Translations under genes and position numbers: made by a program | Assembly (NCBI GenBank): GCA_903932865.1 | Contig: CAIZHQ010000020.1 | Coordinates: forward strand, 160,001-224,000 | Direction of reading: 5' to 3' | From: an uncultured Burkholderiales bacterium | GTDB lineage: Bacteria; Pseudomonadota; Gammaproteobacteria; Burkholderiales; Burkholderiaceae_C | DNA: 64,000 bases | Part shown: piece after piece, positions 1 to 9,182 of the stretch | Layout of the letters: each line of letters opens with the position of its first letter | Numbering within the stretch: the first letter of the stretch is position 1 | The notes under the pieces: model-generated | Seen by the model: only the letters and a program-made list of their open reading frames with translations | Database searches by the model: none | Told to the model about the DNA's origin: nothing

Positions 1-1
1 T

Positions 2-622
2 GGCTCTTGTGTGATCAGCAAAGCTGATCACACGGGCGGTTTAGTCGACTGCCAAACCGTGAAAGAACAACTGCTTTATGAAATGCATGACCCTGCCGCC
101 TACATCACCCCCGATGTGGTGGCTGACATCACCCAAGCCAAAGTGGAGCAACTCGGTCCGGACCGTGTTCGTCTCTCGGGCGTTAAGGGCCATGCCCGAA
201 CCAGTACTCTCAAAGTGCTGGCTTATTTTGATGGCGGTTGGTTTGGAGAAGGTGAAATTTCATACGCAGGTCCTAATGCCGAAGCAAGGGCTCGGCTGGC
301 CATGCAAGTCATGCAAAAACGCATGGGTCATCACATGCCACTTCGCTTTGACCTCATTGGCCTGACGAGCATTCTGGGCGATGATGGTGGGAGCATGTTG
401 ACCGACACACCCGTGACACGCGCAAGCGATGTTCGTTTGCGGGTTGCTGCCAAGCACGAATCATTGGCCGTCATTGAATTGCTGCTGCAAGAGCTGACCG
501 CCCTTTGGACTGGCGGCCCAGCTGGCGGTGGTGGTGTTCGTGTGGCCAAACGCCAAAGACTGTCTAACTTGGCATGTCTGATTCCACGCGAGAAGATTCC
601 TGCAACCGTCCATTTTGTTTGA
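2..622 (+). CDS. AtuA-like acyclic terpene utilisation family protein (DUF1446), C-terminal part
   Basis: The reading frame is already open at the left edge, so the N-terminus lies outside the window; about 206 codons are visible, ending in TGA at 620-622. The segment with LYEMHDPAAYITPDV, then LGPDRVRLSGVKGHA and YFDGGWFGEGEISYAG, matches the AtuA/DUF1446 family, whose members occur in acyclic terpene and other branched-acid catabolism; the exact reaction is not settled. It is followed 20 bp later by a separate small protein equivalent to the AtuA C-terminal domain, then by a Bug binding protein and an SDR, so it is probably part of a four-gene or longer operon. Family assignment is confident, substrate unknown. 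Confidence 0.85.
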   Translation, partial: GSCVISKADHTGGLVDCQTVKEQLLYEMHDPAAYITPDVVADITQAKVEQLGPDRVRLSGVKGHARTSTLKVLAYFDGGWFGEGEISYAGPNAEARARLAMQVMQKRMGHHMPLRFDLIGLTSILGDDGGSMLTDTPVTRASDVRLRVAAKHESLAVIELLLQELTALWTGGPAGGGGVRVAKRQRLSNLACLIPREKIPATVHFV

Positions 623-642
623 GTATTTCTCAGCACTGAGCC

Positions 643-960
643 ATGAACAACATTCTGCTTTACGAGCTTGCACACGCCCGAACAGGTGACAAAGGCAACC
701 ATGCCAACATCAGTCTGATCGCCTACAAACAAGAAGACTTTGCTTTGCTGGTCGATCAGGTCACGCCTGAAAGGGTAGCCGTTCATTTTGGCGCTCGCCG
801 CCCCAGTGAAGTACGCCGCTATCTTTTACCCCACCTAGGGGCCATGAATTTCGTCATGGACAACGTCCTGGATGGGGGCGTCAACGACTCACTCAACCTC
901 GACATGCATGGCAAATCTTTGTCTTTCCATTTGCTGACCCTCCCTGTTCAAAGACCTTGA
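643..960 (+). CDS. AtuA C-terminal-domain-like small protein
   Basis: A 105-residue protein that starts with MNNILLYELAHARTGDKGN. The ARTGDKGNHANI motif near residue 12 is the hallmark of the domain that forms the C-terminus of full-length AtuA-type proteins. Here it is encoded as its own gene directly after the DUF1446 gene, with a 20-bp gap, so the two products presumably act together. No signal peptide or membrane segment is visible, so a cytoplasmic location is expected. The biochemical role is not known. The start ATG at 643 is the only reasonable one near the preceding stop. Confidence 0.8.
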   Translation: MNNILLYELAHARTGDKGNHANISLIAYKQEDFALLVDQVTPERVAVHFGARRPSEVRRYLLPHLGAMNFVMDNVLDGGVNDSLNLDMHGKSLSFHLLTLPVQRP

Positions 961-991
961 ATTCAATTTTTTACAACCATCAGGAGACAAC

Positions 992-1960
992 GTGAAAACA
1001 CGCATTTTTTTAAAAAGCTTGGCCCTTGGCCTGGCACTGCTCGGATGGTCCAGTGGCAGTTGGTCACAGGCTTACCCTTCGAAACCCGTCAAATTTGTCG
1101 TGCCATTTCCAGCAGGCAGCGCCACTGACCAAGCGGCCCGGCTGATGGCGCAGCAAATGCAAACATCAATGGGCCAAACTTTCCTGGTGGAAAACAAACC
1201 GGGTGCAGGTGGCTCGATTGCGGCCATGGACGTCATCCGATCTGCGCCCGATGGCCACACCCTTTTGTTTTCCTCCAATTCCGCTGCTGCCTCCAACGTC
1301 GCCTTGCTCAAAAGCATTCCCTATGACCCACTCAAGGACTTCACACCGGTCGCTGCCGTGGGTGAAAACATGCTGGTTTTGATGGTGAAGACAGATCATC
1401 CTGCCAAGAATATTCAGGAATTCATCAGCTACGCCAAACAGCGCCCCGGCAAAGTCAACGCAGGCTATGGCTCTTCCAGCTCACAAGTGAGCATTGCCGT
1501 GCTCAACAAGTTGGGCGGCATTGACACCATGGGTGTTGCCTACAAAGGCATTCCGCTGGCCATGAACGACGTGATGGCAGGGGTGGTGGACTACACATTT
1601 GTAGACCTGGGGAACTCCATGGCGCAAGCCAAAGGGGGCAAGTTGCGCCCTTTGGGCATCACCGCCAACAAACGCTCATCGCTGGTGCCCGACTGGCCAT
1701 CTTTGGCTGAGACCATGCCAGGCTTTGACATCACCGCTTGGTTCGCCTTGCTAGGCCCAGCCGGTATGCCTAAAGACGTGGTGGAAAAACTCAATGCAAG
1801 CATGGGGCAAGCCTTGAAATCGAAGGATGCGCAGGAAAAACTGGCTGGCATTGGTATTCAGCCCGTGGTCATGACGCCCGACCAACTGAAAACCTTCATG
1901 GCCAGCGAAGTCAGCAAATGGGTTCGCTTGGTGAAAGAAGCCAATATCCAACCGGAATGA
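992..1960 (+). CDS. Bug/TctC-family periplasmic solute-binding protein
   Basis: A 322-residue extracytoplasmic binding protein, the usual length for the Bug (Bordetella uptake gene)/TctC family. It starts with GTG at 992 behind AGGAGA at 982-987. A signal peptide (basic KTR, then LALGLALLGW, cleavage expected near SWSQA) precedes the family opening YPSKPVKFVVPFPAGSATD, which forms part of the carboxylate-binding site. GAGGSIAA and the later ALLGPAGMPKDVV segments are also typical. Such proteins capture carboxylic acids for tripartite TctAB transporters or act as sensors; no tctA/tctB lies next to this one. It sits between the AtuA-like genes and an SDR 4 bp downstream, which suggests it binds the acid that operon degrades. 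Confidence 0.9.
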   Translation: MKTRIFLKSLALGLALLGWSSGSWSQAYPSKPVKFVVPFPAGSATDQAARLMAQQMQTSMGQTFLVENKPGAGGSIAAMDVIRSAPDGHTLLFSSNSAAASNVALLKSIPYDPLKDFTPVAAVGENMLVLMVKTDHPAKNIQEFISYAKQRPGKVNAGYGSSSSQVSIAVLNKLGGIDTMGVAYKGIPLAMNDVMAGVVDYTFVDLGNSMAQAKGGKLRPLGITANKRSSLVPDWPSLAETMPGFDITAWFALLGPAGMPKDVVEKLNASMGQALKSKDAQEKLAGIGIQPVVMTPDQLKTFMASEVSKWVRLVKEANIQPE

Positions 1961-1964
1961 CCGC

Positions 1965-2717
1965 ATGAACACCGCCAAAAATATCCTCATCACGGGTGCC
2001 AGTCGAGGCATTGGACAGGCGATTGCACGCCAAGCAGCCCAGCAAGGCTGGTCGATTGGACTCAATTACAACCAAAGTCAAAGCGAAGCCATGAGCCTGG
2101 CCGACGAGCTGCGGCAACCAGGTGCCAAAGTCGTTTGTTTGCAAGCGGATGTCAGCCAACAATCGGAAGTGCAGCGCATGTTTCGTGAATTCGATGAGGC
2201 TGTGGGTCCTTTGCACGCGCTCATCAACAATGCGGGGATTCTGGCGAGCTTTTTGATCACCGATGTGGACGAAACCAAGCTCAATCGTCTGTATGGTGCC
2301 AATGTATTCAGCGCTTATTACTGTGCGCGTGAAGCGGTGCTTCGCATGTCCACCGCGCATGGTGGCTCGGGTGGTGCGATTGTCAACATGTCGTCGGTCG
2401 CATCGCGCCTTGGCGGTTTGTCCGGGGGCAGCGCCTACGCGGGCTCAAAAGGGGCGCTGGACAGTTTCAATTTGGCTTTGGCCAAAGAAGTAGGCGCCCA
2501 AGGTGTTCGGGTCAATGCGATCCGACCCGGTCTGATTGCCACTGACATCCACAACGTTCATGGTGGCATTGATCAGATGAAGATCATGGCGAAAACAGCC
2601 GTCCCGATGGGACGTTCCGGTACGGCAGAGGAAGTTGCCAAGGTGGCCATGTGGCTAGCGGGACCTGAAGCCAGTTACGTGCACGGCAGCATCGTGGATG
2701 TTGCAGGTGGTCGATAA
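1965..2717 (+). CDS. Short-chain dehydrogenase/reductase (SDR)
   Basis: A 250-residue classical SDR of normal length. The cofactor motif TGASRGIG is at residues 10-17, NNAG at 88-91, the catalytic Ser near 143-144 (NMSSVAS) and Tyr158/Lys162 in YAGSK. The RPGLIATDIH segment follows as expected. It probably oxidises or reduces a hydroxyl/keto group of an acyl intermediate with NAD(P)H. It starts 4 bp after the Bug gene stop, so it is translationally close and very likely in the same transcript as the AtuA-like genes. Specific substrate cannot be read from the sequence. Confidence 0.92.
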   Translation: MNTAKNILITGASRGIGQAIARQAAQQGWSIGLNYNQSQSEAMSLADELRQPGAKVVCLQADVSQQSEVQRMFREFDEAVGPLHALINNAGILASFLITDVDETKLNRLYGANVFSAYYCAREAVLRMSTAHGGSGGAIVNMSSVASRLGGLSGGSAYAGSKGALDSFNLALAKEVGAQGVRVNAIRPGLIATDIHNVHGGIDQMKIMAKTAVPMGRSGTAEEVAKVAMWLAGPEASYVHGSIVDVAGGR

Positions 2718-2729
2718 GCTGTCTTTGAC

Positions 2730-4940
2730 TCACCGGACAATCGGCGCAATGCTGCTGAACTGGTCCGTCCACAGTCTCAACCCCGGTTGGTCATAAGGCT
2801 CGTTTCCGAGCAATCGACCTTGCTCGTCCCGCAATTCACGATTGACCGATGGGTACGCCTTCAGGTAGGCCAGGTCCTTCGTCATGATGAAGTGCAAATT
2901 CCTTCTCACATTGCGCACCTCATCCACCGCTTGGTATTTGTGCCGGTAAGCCATGCCCGAAACCTCGGCTTGGGCTTTCACAATGGGGTAGAGATTTAAA
3001 TATGCATTGGTGATGTTGATCGCAATGTGGCCATCGGGCTTGAGATGGTTGCGATAAATCTGAAACGCCTCACGGGTCAGCAAATGGATGGGCACCGATC
3101 CGCCTGTGAAAGCGTCCAACACAATCACGTCGTACAACTTGTCTTTGGGCAATTGCTCCATGCGCAACCTGGCATCACCTAACAATATATTTTGCTCACC
3201 CGCTTTGCAGGTGGACAAGTTGTCAAACCACTCCTGTGCAAACCGCACGGCCGCGGGATTGATTTCATAAAAGTCATAGGCATCGCCTTGGCGTGCGTAG
3301 TTGGCCAAGGTGCCTGCACCCAAACCAATCAAGGCAACGGACAGCGAAGGCTTTTGTCCCATGGCCCATTGCAATGTCTCCCCGATACCGCTGTCTCGGG
3401 CATAGTAGGTGGTCGGTACATGACGGAGCGCGTCAGACAGAAACTGCTGACCATGGGTCACATTGCCACTGAAAAACACCCGATCATCACGCTCGGGCTC
3501 CGAGACATACCGCCGCTCCTTCACGGACACAGTGCCATAAAAATTTCGCACTTGGTCGAGCAAAATTTCGGTACGGTCGTCCTTGCGGACCTCGCGCCAA
3601 GACCAGGGGTTTTGCATGGCATACAGCAAAACCACCATGACCACTGCCGTCAAGGCACCCACGGCAAAACGTATACGACCACCGGATTGCCCCTCAATGC
3701 GGAATAAGACATGGCATGCCAATACGGCCACCAGGACCAAGGCCATCAACCACTCGAGGTAATCGTCAAAGAATTGGGTGGCCACCAGGGTCACAAACAA
3801 ACCCCCGAAAGCCCCCCCAATCGACATGCACAGGTAAAACTCGGTCAAGCGTCGCGTATCCACTGGCCTGCGGCGGTACAGCTCACCATGACACAGCATG
3901 CACACCACAAACAACAAAGCGTAATGCGACCAACGCACCTCATTGACGCCATAGTCCCAATCGATACCGAGCCACCGCGGTATGTCGCTCAGGCCTGAAG
4001 CGGCCAACAACAAAACCAGCGTGAGGATTGCAAACAACTTGGGACGGTACCAACGGGGGTGGTCAAAAGTCAAGATGAAAGTGACCAAATACAACCCCAG
4101 TGTGGACACCCAAAGCCTTGGCTCTGGCGCCACGTCGTGGCTGATCTGATCGGTGGTCGCAATGAAAACCAATGAGGCCAAGGCCGGCAAAGCCACCCAG
4201 GACAGGCGCTGGACCCACGAGGGCTTCAGTGCGCTGGTCGCTTGCCTTGCCACGACCTGGGCAGCATCGGAATGGGCTGCGCCGGCGGACGTCTTGTTTT
4301 GCCACGCACCCAAAGCCACCGGCAAACACAGCAACGCAAACACCCAAAAGCCTGCCGTCCAAAGTCGCCCCATTTCCTGCTGCTCCAGCCAAGGCTCCAG
4401 CACATACGGAAAGGATAAAAGTGCCAAGAACGAACCGACATTGGACAAAGCATACAAACGGAAAACCGATGAAGCATGGGTCGTACTGGTGAACCAGTGC
4501 TGGACCAAAGGCCCGGTGGTCGCCAAACAAAAATACGGCAAGCCCACACTGGCTCCCAAAATCAGCAAAACCTGAAAAACCGGCGAGTCAGGTGACTCAG
4601 GCCGAAGCTCCGCGCCGGGCAGCACTCTGGAAGCCAACAAGGCCGCCAGCACCAACAAGACCACATGGACACGTGCCTGGGTTTGCCGTGAGGGCAAGGC
4701 CGCCAAAGCATGGGCATACAGGTAGCCCAAGCACAAGAGGGTTTGAAAAAACAGCATGGCCGTAGTCCAAACTGCGGGACTGCCACCAAACCACGGCAGG
4801 ATTTGTTTGCTGAGCAGGGGCTGAACCTGAAACAACAAAAAAGCGCTGGTGAATATCGTCAGCGCAAATGGCAAAAAACTCCACGGATTGGGAGATTGAC
4901 TGGGCAGGGGATGGGTCATGATCAGGCTTTGACTGGCCAT
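2730..4940 (-). CDS. Fused MFS-like membrane protein / spermidine synthase-like protein
   Basis: A 736-residue protein with two parts. The first roughly 430 residues are hydrophobic with many predicted membrane helices, starting with PWSFLPFALTIFTSAFLLFQVQPLL. The C-terminal part is a Rossmann methyltransferase/aminopropyltransferase domain with LIGLGAGTLANYA (SAM or dcSAM binding), an acidic strand end in DFYEINPAAV, then LLGDARLRMEQ and DVIVLDAFTGGSVPIHLLT, as in spermidine synthases. Fusions of this type are widespread but their reaction is uncertain. The gene is convergent with the SDR (12 bp between stops). A second in-frame ATG at 4919 is an alternative start; neither has a clear Shine-Dalgarno sequence. 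Confidence 0.85.
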   Translation of the reverse strand: MASQSLIMTHPLPSQSPNPWSFLPFALTIFTSAFLLFQVQPLLSKQILPWFGGSPAVWTTAMLFFQTLLCLGYLYAHALAALPSRQTQARVHVVLLVLAALLASRVLPGAELRPESPDSPVFQVLLILGASVGLPYFCLATTGPLVQHWFTSTTHASSVFRLYALSNVGSFLALLSFPYVLEPWLEQQEMGRLWTAGFWVFALLCLPVALGAWQNKTSAGAAHSDAAQVVARQATSALKPSWVQRLSWVALPALASLVFIATTDQISHDVAPEPRLWVSTLGLYLVTFILTFDHPRWYRPKLFAILTLVLLLAASGLSDIPRWLGIDWDYGVNEVRWSHYALLFVVCMLCHGELYRRRPVDTRRLTEFYLCMSIGGAFGGLFVTLVATQFFDDYLEWLMALVLVAVLACHVLFRIEGQSGGRIRFAVGALTAVVMVVLLYAMQNPWSWREVRKDDRTEILLDQVRNFYGTVSVKERRYVSEPERDDRVFFSGNVTHGQQFLSDALRHVPTTYYARDSGIGETLQWAMGQKPSLSVALIGLGAGTLANYARQGDAYDFYEINPAAVRFAQEWFDNLSTCKAGEQNILLGDARLRMEQLPKDKLYDVIVLDAFTGGSVPIHLLTREAFQIYRNHLKPDGHIAINITNAYLNLYPIVKAQAEVSGMAYRHKYQAVDEVRNVRRNLHFIMTKDLAYLKAYPSVNRELRDEQGRLLGNEPYDQPGLRLWTDQFSSIAPIVR

Positions 4941-5349
4941 AAAACCAGCATTTTCATTTTGATGGGTAAGAAAATGCCTTGCCGCTCATAAAAACAGCGC
5001 GTTCTCTTGCCCACTCTTGGATGGCGCCGATTCTACAAGCGTCACTTTGAATCATGGCCCCACGGTGCTGTGGGTTGAATCTGTTTCTCAGGACAACCAC
5101 AGGGAATTTGTCGATGGATGTAGCTTGCTTTTCATGTTAGAGATTGAACGTTTATTCAAAATTCAGCAAGCCCTGCCGCACCCATCCATCGACCATGGCG
5201 ATCGAATTAAGGGTAAACACGCATGAGGCAATAAAAAATACGATTCATCAAAAATTAATGCGAAAAATGATTATTCTTGTGTCTTGAACAAGGGCCACCT
5301 CGCTCAGATTTGTCTGGCCCAGCCCCACGCACTCCATCAGGAGTTGATC
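4941..5349. other. Divergent intergenic region without a gene
   Basis: About 400 bases separate the divergent spermidine synthase-like gene and the lipoprotein methyltransferase gene. The stretch is AT-rich at 5220-5280. A small inverted repeat, TTGAA-N6-TTCAA at 5144-5159, could be an operator, and both promoters must lie here. Short open frames in this stretch have no RBS or recognisable product. Confidence 0.5.
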
Positions 5350-6219
5350 ATGAAGTTGTTCCGTGTTTTGTTGCCCATCCTGCTGACCAGTTGGCTGAAC
5401 ATGGCCTGCTCATCCACCAGCGCCACACCTGCCACCAACACGGCCAGCCCCCAGGCTGCCTCATCAAGCTACGAGCCTGTGCGCGGTCAAGCCGGTAAAG
5501 ATGTGATCTGGATTCCCACCCCGCCAGGCCTGATCGACAAAATGCTCACAACCGCCAAGGTGACCGATCAAGACAGGTTGTTTGATTTGGGTGCGGGGGA
5601 CGGCATCATCGCCATCACTGCGGCGCGCAAATTCGGTGCGCGTGCGGTGGGCATTGAGTACAACCCCGACATGGCTCAATTTGCCCGGCGCAAAGTGGCC
5701 GAAGCGGGCATGACCGACAAAGTGCGGATCATCACAGGCGACATTTTCCAAGAAGACTTCAGTTCTGCCACCGTGGTCACCCTTTACCTGATGCCTCATT
5801 TGAACTTGAAGCTCCGCCCCATCTTGCTCAAAATGAAGCCCGGCACGCGGGTGGTCTCGCATGCCTTCAACATGGGTGACTGGCAGCCTGACGAAACCAT
5901 GTCGGAACAATACGCACAGGGCTATTTTTGGGTGGTCCCCGCGCAAGTTGAGGGCGAATGGGTGATGACCGGACTCGATGGCGGCCCCACGCGCTTGAAC
6001 ATGAGTCAATCCTTTCAAAACATTGGCGGAATACTCACCCGCGGCGGCCAAACCCAAGCCCTGCTGGGCGCCAAATTGCGTGGCGATGAGGTCAAGTTTC
6101 AATTCACCACCACGGACCAAAAGGTGCACGCCTTCTCTGGCCGTGTGGAAGGTCGACGCATCACGGGCACGGTTGTTTCTGATTACATGCAAACGCCCGT
6201 CGAAATCACACGTCCTTGA
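5350..6219 (+). CDS. Class I SAM-dependent methyltransferase with lipoprotein-like N-terminus
   Basis: A 289-residue protein. The start at 5350 is chosen over an upstream in-frame ATG (5284) because AGGAG at 5339-5343 is correctly spaced and the protein then begins with a signal sequence, MKLFRVLLPILLTSWLNMAC, ending at a Cys that may be lipidated (the position -3 Asn is unusual for a lipobox). After a low-complexity Ser/Thr/Ala linker comes a SAM-binding fold: LFDLGAGDGIIAITAARKFG (motif I), GIEYNPDMA and ITGDIFQEDF. The last ~100 residues resemble no catalytic domain I know. A periplasmic or membrane-anchored methyltransferase would be unusual because SAM is cytoplasmic, so the signal may act as an uncleaved anchor. 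Confidence 0.8.
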   Translation: MKLFRVLLPILLTSWLNMACSSTSATPATNTASPQAASSSYEPVRGQAGKDVIWIPTPPGLIDKMLTTAKVTDQDRLFDLGAGDGIIAITAARKFGARAVGIEYNPDMAQFARRKVAEAGMTDKVRIITGDIFQEDFSSATVVTLYLMPHLNLKLRPILLKMKPGTRVVSHAFNMGDWQPDETMSEQYAQGYFWVVPAQVEGEWVMTGLDGGPTRLNMSQSFQNIGGILTRGGQTQALLGAKLRGDEVKFQFTTTDQKVHAFSGRVEGRRITGTVVSDYMQTPVEITRP

Positions 6220-6257
6220 CCTGCATTTGAAACACACCAACGAGTTGGACGATCCAG

Positions 6258-7625
6258 ATGAAACCTGACAGCGCCGCCCCCGCCAAAATACTCCGTCTAC
6301 TGCAGCCCCTTTCAGCCGTGGCGCTGATCGTCGGCATCGTGATTGGGGCCGGCATTTTCAAAACCCCCTCGCTCGTTGCTGGCATCAGCGGAGATGCCGG
6401 CTGGGCGCTGGTTTTGTGGCTGGTAGGCGCCCTGATCTCCATCGCGGGCGCGCTTTGCTATGCAGAACTTTGCACGGCCTACCCCAATGCCGGGGGTGAC
6501 TACCACTTTCTGCACAGGGCTTTTGGGCGCAACATTTCTTTCATTTATGGCTGGTCGCGCGCCACGATCATCAACACAGGCTCCATCGCCTTGCTGGCCT
6601 TTGTTTTTGGCGATTACATGAGCACGCTGGTGAACTTGGGCACCTACTCCAGTGCCGTCTGGGCACTGCTCATTGTGCTCGTCTTGACACTGGTCAACCT
6701 GGCCGGCATTCACGCCTCTTCGAGCATGCAAACCTGGTTGACCTTGACCGAAATTGTCGGTTTGCTGGCTGTTGTCGCGGCGGGATTTTGGGTTGATGCC
6801 CCCGCCTCCGGCGCCATCCAATGGTTTGCACAAGCGCCAGCGCCAGCGCAATGGGGGCTGTGCCTGGTCTTTGTTTTGCTGACCTTCGGCGGCTGGAACG
6901 AAGCCGCCTACATCTCGGCCGAATTAAAAGGTGGACCACGCACCATGGTCCGGGTCATCTTGGCCAGCATGCTCATCTTGACGGCCATTTACCTGCTGGT
7001 CAACACGGCTTTGCTGTTGGGTCTGGGCTTGAGCGGCTTGAGTCAAAGCAAAACCGCTGCAGGCGATCTGCTGGGCCTGGCCTTTGGCCCTTGGGCGCAA
7101 AAGGCACTGGGCTTGTTTGTGGCCATTGCCGCATTGACCAGCATCAACGCCACCATGTTTGTAGGCGCTCGAACCAACTTTGCTGTCGGCAGCGACTGGA
7201 AAGCTCTGCGCAAATTGGGGCAATGGCAACTGGACATTGGCAGCCCCAAACAAGCATTGACTCTGCAGGCCCTGATCAGCATGGGCTTGATTGCACTGGG
7301 CACCCAAGAAGCCGACGGTTTTTCTGCCATGGTTGAATTCACTGCCCCCGTGTTCTGGGGTTTCCTGTTTCTGGTCGGGCTGGCCTTGCTGTGGTTAAGG
7401 CAAACAGATCCGAGCACCACGCGCCCCTTCAAAGTGCCGCTTTACCCCGTGCTGCCCCTGATTTTTTGTGCCGCCTGCGCATGGCTAACCTACTCCAGCG
7501 TCACCTATGCCATCTCTCAAAAAGCCATTCACGTCTCCATGTGGCTCATTGCCAGCGGCATTTTGGCCTTGCTGATTTTGCGTTCGCGAGAAAAAGCCCT
7601 CGACCAGCTGCCCCACCAAATCTGA
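6258..7625 (+). CDS. APC-family amino acid permease
   Basis: A 455-residue integral membrane protein with about 12 hydrophobic segments. The first helix carries GIVIGAGIFKTPSLVAG, the conserved substrate-cavity motif of the amino acid-polyamine-organocation family, and TYPNAGGDYHFLHRAFG-like residues follow. It is expected to import or exchange an amino acid at the inner membrane. It begins 38 bp after the methyltransferase stop, so it may be co-transcribed with it. Substrate cannot be assigned. Confidence 0.9.
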   Translation: MKPDSAAPAKILRLLQPLSAVALIVGIVIGAGIFKTPSLVAGISGDAGWALVLWLVGALISIAGALCYAELCTAYPNAGGDYHFLHRAFGRNISFIYGWSRATIINTGSIALLAFVFGDYMSTLVNLGTYSSAVWALLIVLVLTLVNLAGIHASSSMQTWLTLTEIVGLLAVVAAGFWVDAPASGAIQWFAQAPAPAQWGLCLVFVLLTFGGWNEAAYISAELKGGPRTMVRVILASMLILTAIYLLVNTALLLGLGLSGLSQSKTAAGDLLGLAFGPWAQKALGLFVAIAALTSINATMFVGARTNFAVGSDWKALRKLGQWQLDIGSPKQALTLQALISMGLIALGTQEADGFSAMVEFTAPVFWGFLFLVGLALLWLRQTDPSTTRPFKVPLYPVLPLIFCAACAWLTYSSVTYAISQKAIHVSMWLIASGILALLILRSREKALDQLPHQI

Positions 7626-7638
7626 CGTCACGAAACCC

Positions 7639-7664
7639 CACCTCCTGATTTTGGTCAGGAGGTG
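7639..7664. terminator. Hairpin after the amino acid permease gene
   Basis: A perfect 10-bp stem, CACCTCCTGA / TCAGGAGGTG, with a 6-nt loop, lies 14 bp after the permease stop. There is no T-tract on the + strand, so it is at most a weak or factor-assisted terminator, or an mRNA 3'-end stabiliser. Confidence 0.45.
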
Positions 7665-7907
7665 CTGAGGCCGGGGTTAGATTGCCCCTCAATGCCGTTT
7701 CTGGCTGCCCTTGGCCAGAGGCCCACCATCGGCACAACCACTGGCTATCCTCATCACTGGGCTGATCACCCTTTGTCGGCACACCGCTTCCCATCCGCGT
7801 TGGCCGCAACGCTGCGACCTGCGCACGGACAGCCAAGAGCGCTTCATACCGCCCTCCTCGACCGATAATGGAAAAACTTTCAAGACCACCTATACCGGAG
7901 AATCGCA

Positions 7908-8183
7908 TTGACCGCCATCAGCCTGCCCATCATCTGGGTCGATGCAATTTTGCTTTTCACCTTTTGCGAATGGCTCTATTTGAGCTTCAGAAGCACCCAA
8001 ACAAAAAACGGTTTACGGTTTGCCGACATCAGCGCAGGGCTGCTGCCCGGGTGGCTGTTGATGCTTGCTCTTCGATTGGCTTCGCCCCCTGAATTGCCCA
8101 TCGAAGTGTTTGTTTGCCTTGCCCTCGCTGGCGTGGCGCACGCTTTGGATTTTTACCGCAGATACAAAAAAATCTCCGGTTAA
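7908..8183 (+). CDS. Small hypothetical membrane protein
   Basis: A 91-residue protein with a TTG start at 7908 behind GGAG (7897-7900). It has three hydrophobic stretches: ISLPIIWVDAILLFTFCEWLYL, LLPGWLLMLALRLA and VFVCLALAGVAHALDF, ending in a basic tail YRRYKKISG. It looks like a small inner-membrane protein. I do not recognise the family. It lies 41 bp upstream of the alpha/beta hydrolase gene in the same direction and could be co-expressed with it. Confidence 0.65.
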   Translation: MTAISLPIIWVDAILLFTFCEWLYLSFRSTQTKNGLRFADISAGLLPGWLLMLALRLASPPELPIEVFVCLALAGVAHALDFYRRYKKISG

Positions 8184-8224
8184 ATTCATCACATTCTCAA
8201 CCAGTTTGCCTTTAGCATGGTGGG

Positions 8225-9160
8225 GTGACCTCACCATCTCCACCATCGCCGGCTCTGCCGCTGTCCTTGTCCGCTCTGAGGCGCGACATAGACTCGCCCG
8301 CGGGCCGCCTCAGCCTTTACAGCGCTGGGCCTCAAGACCCAACCCTTGGACTGCCGCCGCTGTTGCTGGTGCACAGCATCAACGCTGCGGCCTCAGCAGC
8401 CGAGCTTGCACCCCTTTTTGAACATTACCGACAACAGCGTCCGGTCTACGTTCTTGAACTTCCGGGTTTTGGTTTTTCAGACCGCAGTGCCCGCCCGTAC
8501 ACGCCGCGCTTGATGACCGACGCTTTGCATGCTGTGCTGGCAGTCATCAAGTCCGAGCAAGGCGCTGCAGCCGCAGATGTGTTGGCGGTGTCGCTCTCCA
8601 GCGAGTTCGCTGCCCGTGCCAAAGACGAAGCGCCGCAAACCATTCGACGGCTTGCTCTGGTCAGCCCGACCGGTTTTAGCGGCAGAAAACTGCGCTATGG
8701 GCCAGCCGGTGGAACGCTGGGTTTGCCGTGGCTGCACCGGTTGCTGACGATGGACTTCTGGCGCCAGGGCATTTTTGATACTTTGACGAGACCCGGAGTC
8801 ATTCGGTACTTTTTAAAGCGCACTTGGGGCGCTGACAAAATCGATGAGACTTTGTGGCGTTATTGTTTGCTGACCTCGCGGCAGCCAGGGGCTGCCAACG
8901 CGGCCTTTTATTTTGTCTCGGCCTTTTTGTTCAGCAGCGACATCAACCAACTTTACGAGCGTCTGGACGGTCCGGTCTGGGTGTCCATGGCCACTCGCGG
9001 AGATTTCACCGATTACCGCGGCCGGCATACCGTTGAAGGCCGAAAAAACTGGCAGTTTCATGCGGTTGAAGGGGGTGCGCTGCCGTTTTTTGAAGACCTG
9101 CCCGCTTTCACCAAGAGGCTCGACCTGTACTGGGACGCAGATCACCCATCCAAAAAATGA
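8225..9160 (+). CDS. Alpha/beta hydrolase with non-canonical nucleophile elbow
   Basis: A 311-residue alpha/beta hydrolase-fold protein with a GTG start at 8225. LLLVHSINAAASAAE gives the oxyanion-hole strand, followed by ELPGFGFSDRS as in esterases and C-C hydrolases. The nucleophile elbow is AVSLSSE, with both glycines of GxSxG replaced (A-V-S-L-S) although the Ser is kept. A C-terminal His in the expected region is present around FHAVEGGALPFFEDLP. It follows a small membrane protein gene. The substrate is unknown; the changed elbow may mark a distinct subfamily or altered activity. Confidence 0.82.
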   Translation: MTSPSPPSPALPLSLSALRRDIDSPAGRLSLYSAGPQDPTLGLPPLLLVHSINAAASAAELAPLFEHYRQQRPVYVLELPGFGFSDRSARPYTPRLMTDALHAVLAVIKSEQGAAAADVLAVSLSSEFAARAKDEAPQTIRRLALVSPTGFSGRKLRYGPAGGTLGLPWLHRLLTMDFWRQGIFDTLTRPGVIRYFLKRTWGADKIDETLWRYCLLTSRQPGAANAAFYFVSAFLFSSDINQLYERLDGPVWVSMATRGDFTDYRGRHTVEGRKNWQFHAVEGGALPFFEDLPAFTKRLDLYWDADHPSKK

Positions 9161-9182
9161 ACATCGGGCGTCGTCCCGATGT
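9161..9182 (+). terminator. Hairpin immediately after the hydrolase stop codon
   Basis: An 8-bp stem, ACATCGGG / CCCGATGT, with a 6-nt loop, starts at the base after the stop codon. No T-run follows, so an intrinsic terminator is not certain; it could limit 3' decay or act with Rho. Confidence 0.4.

Noticed and set aside
5017..5226. Small gene in the gap before the methyltransferase
   Set aside because: No RBS, no recognisable motif, and it lies in the shared divergent promoter region.
7662..7911. Small genes after the amino acid permease
   Set aside because: Overlapping short frames on both strands with Pro/Arg-rich random composition and no RBS; the real small gene begins at 7908.
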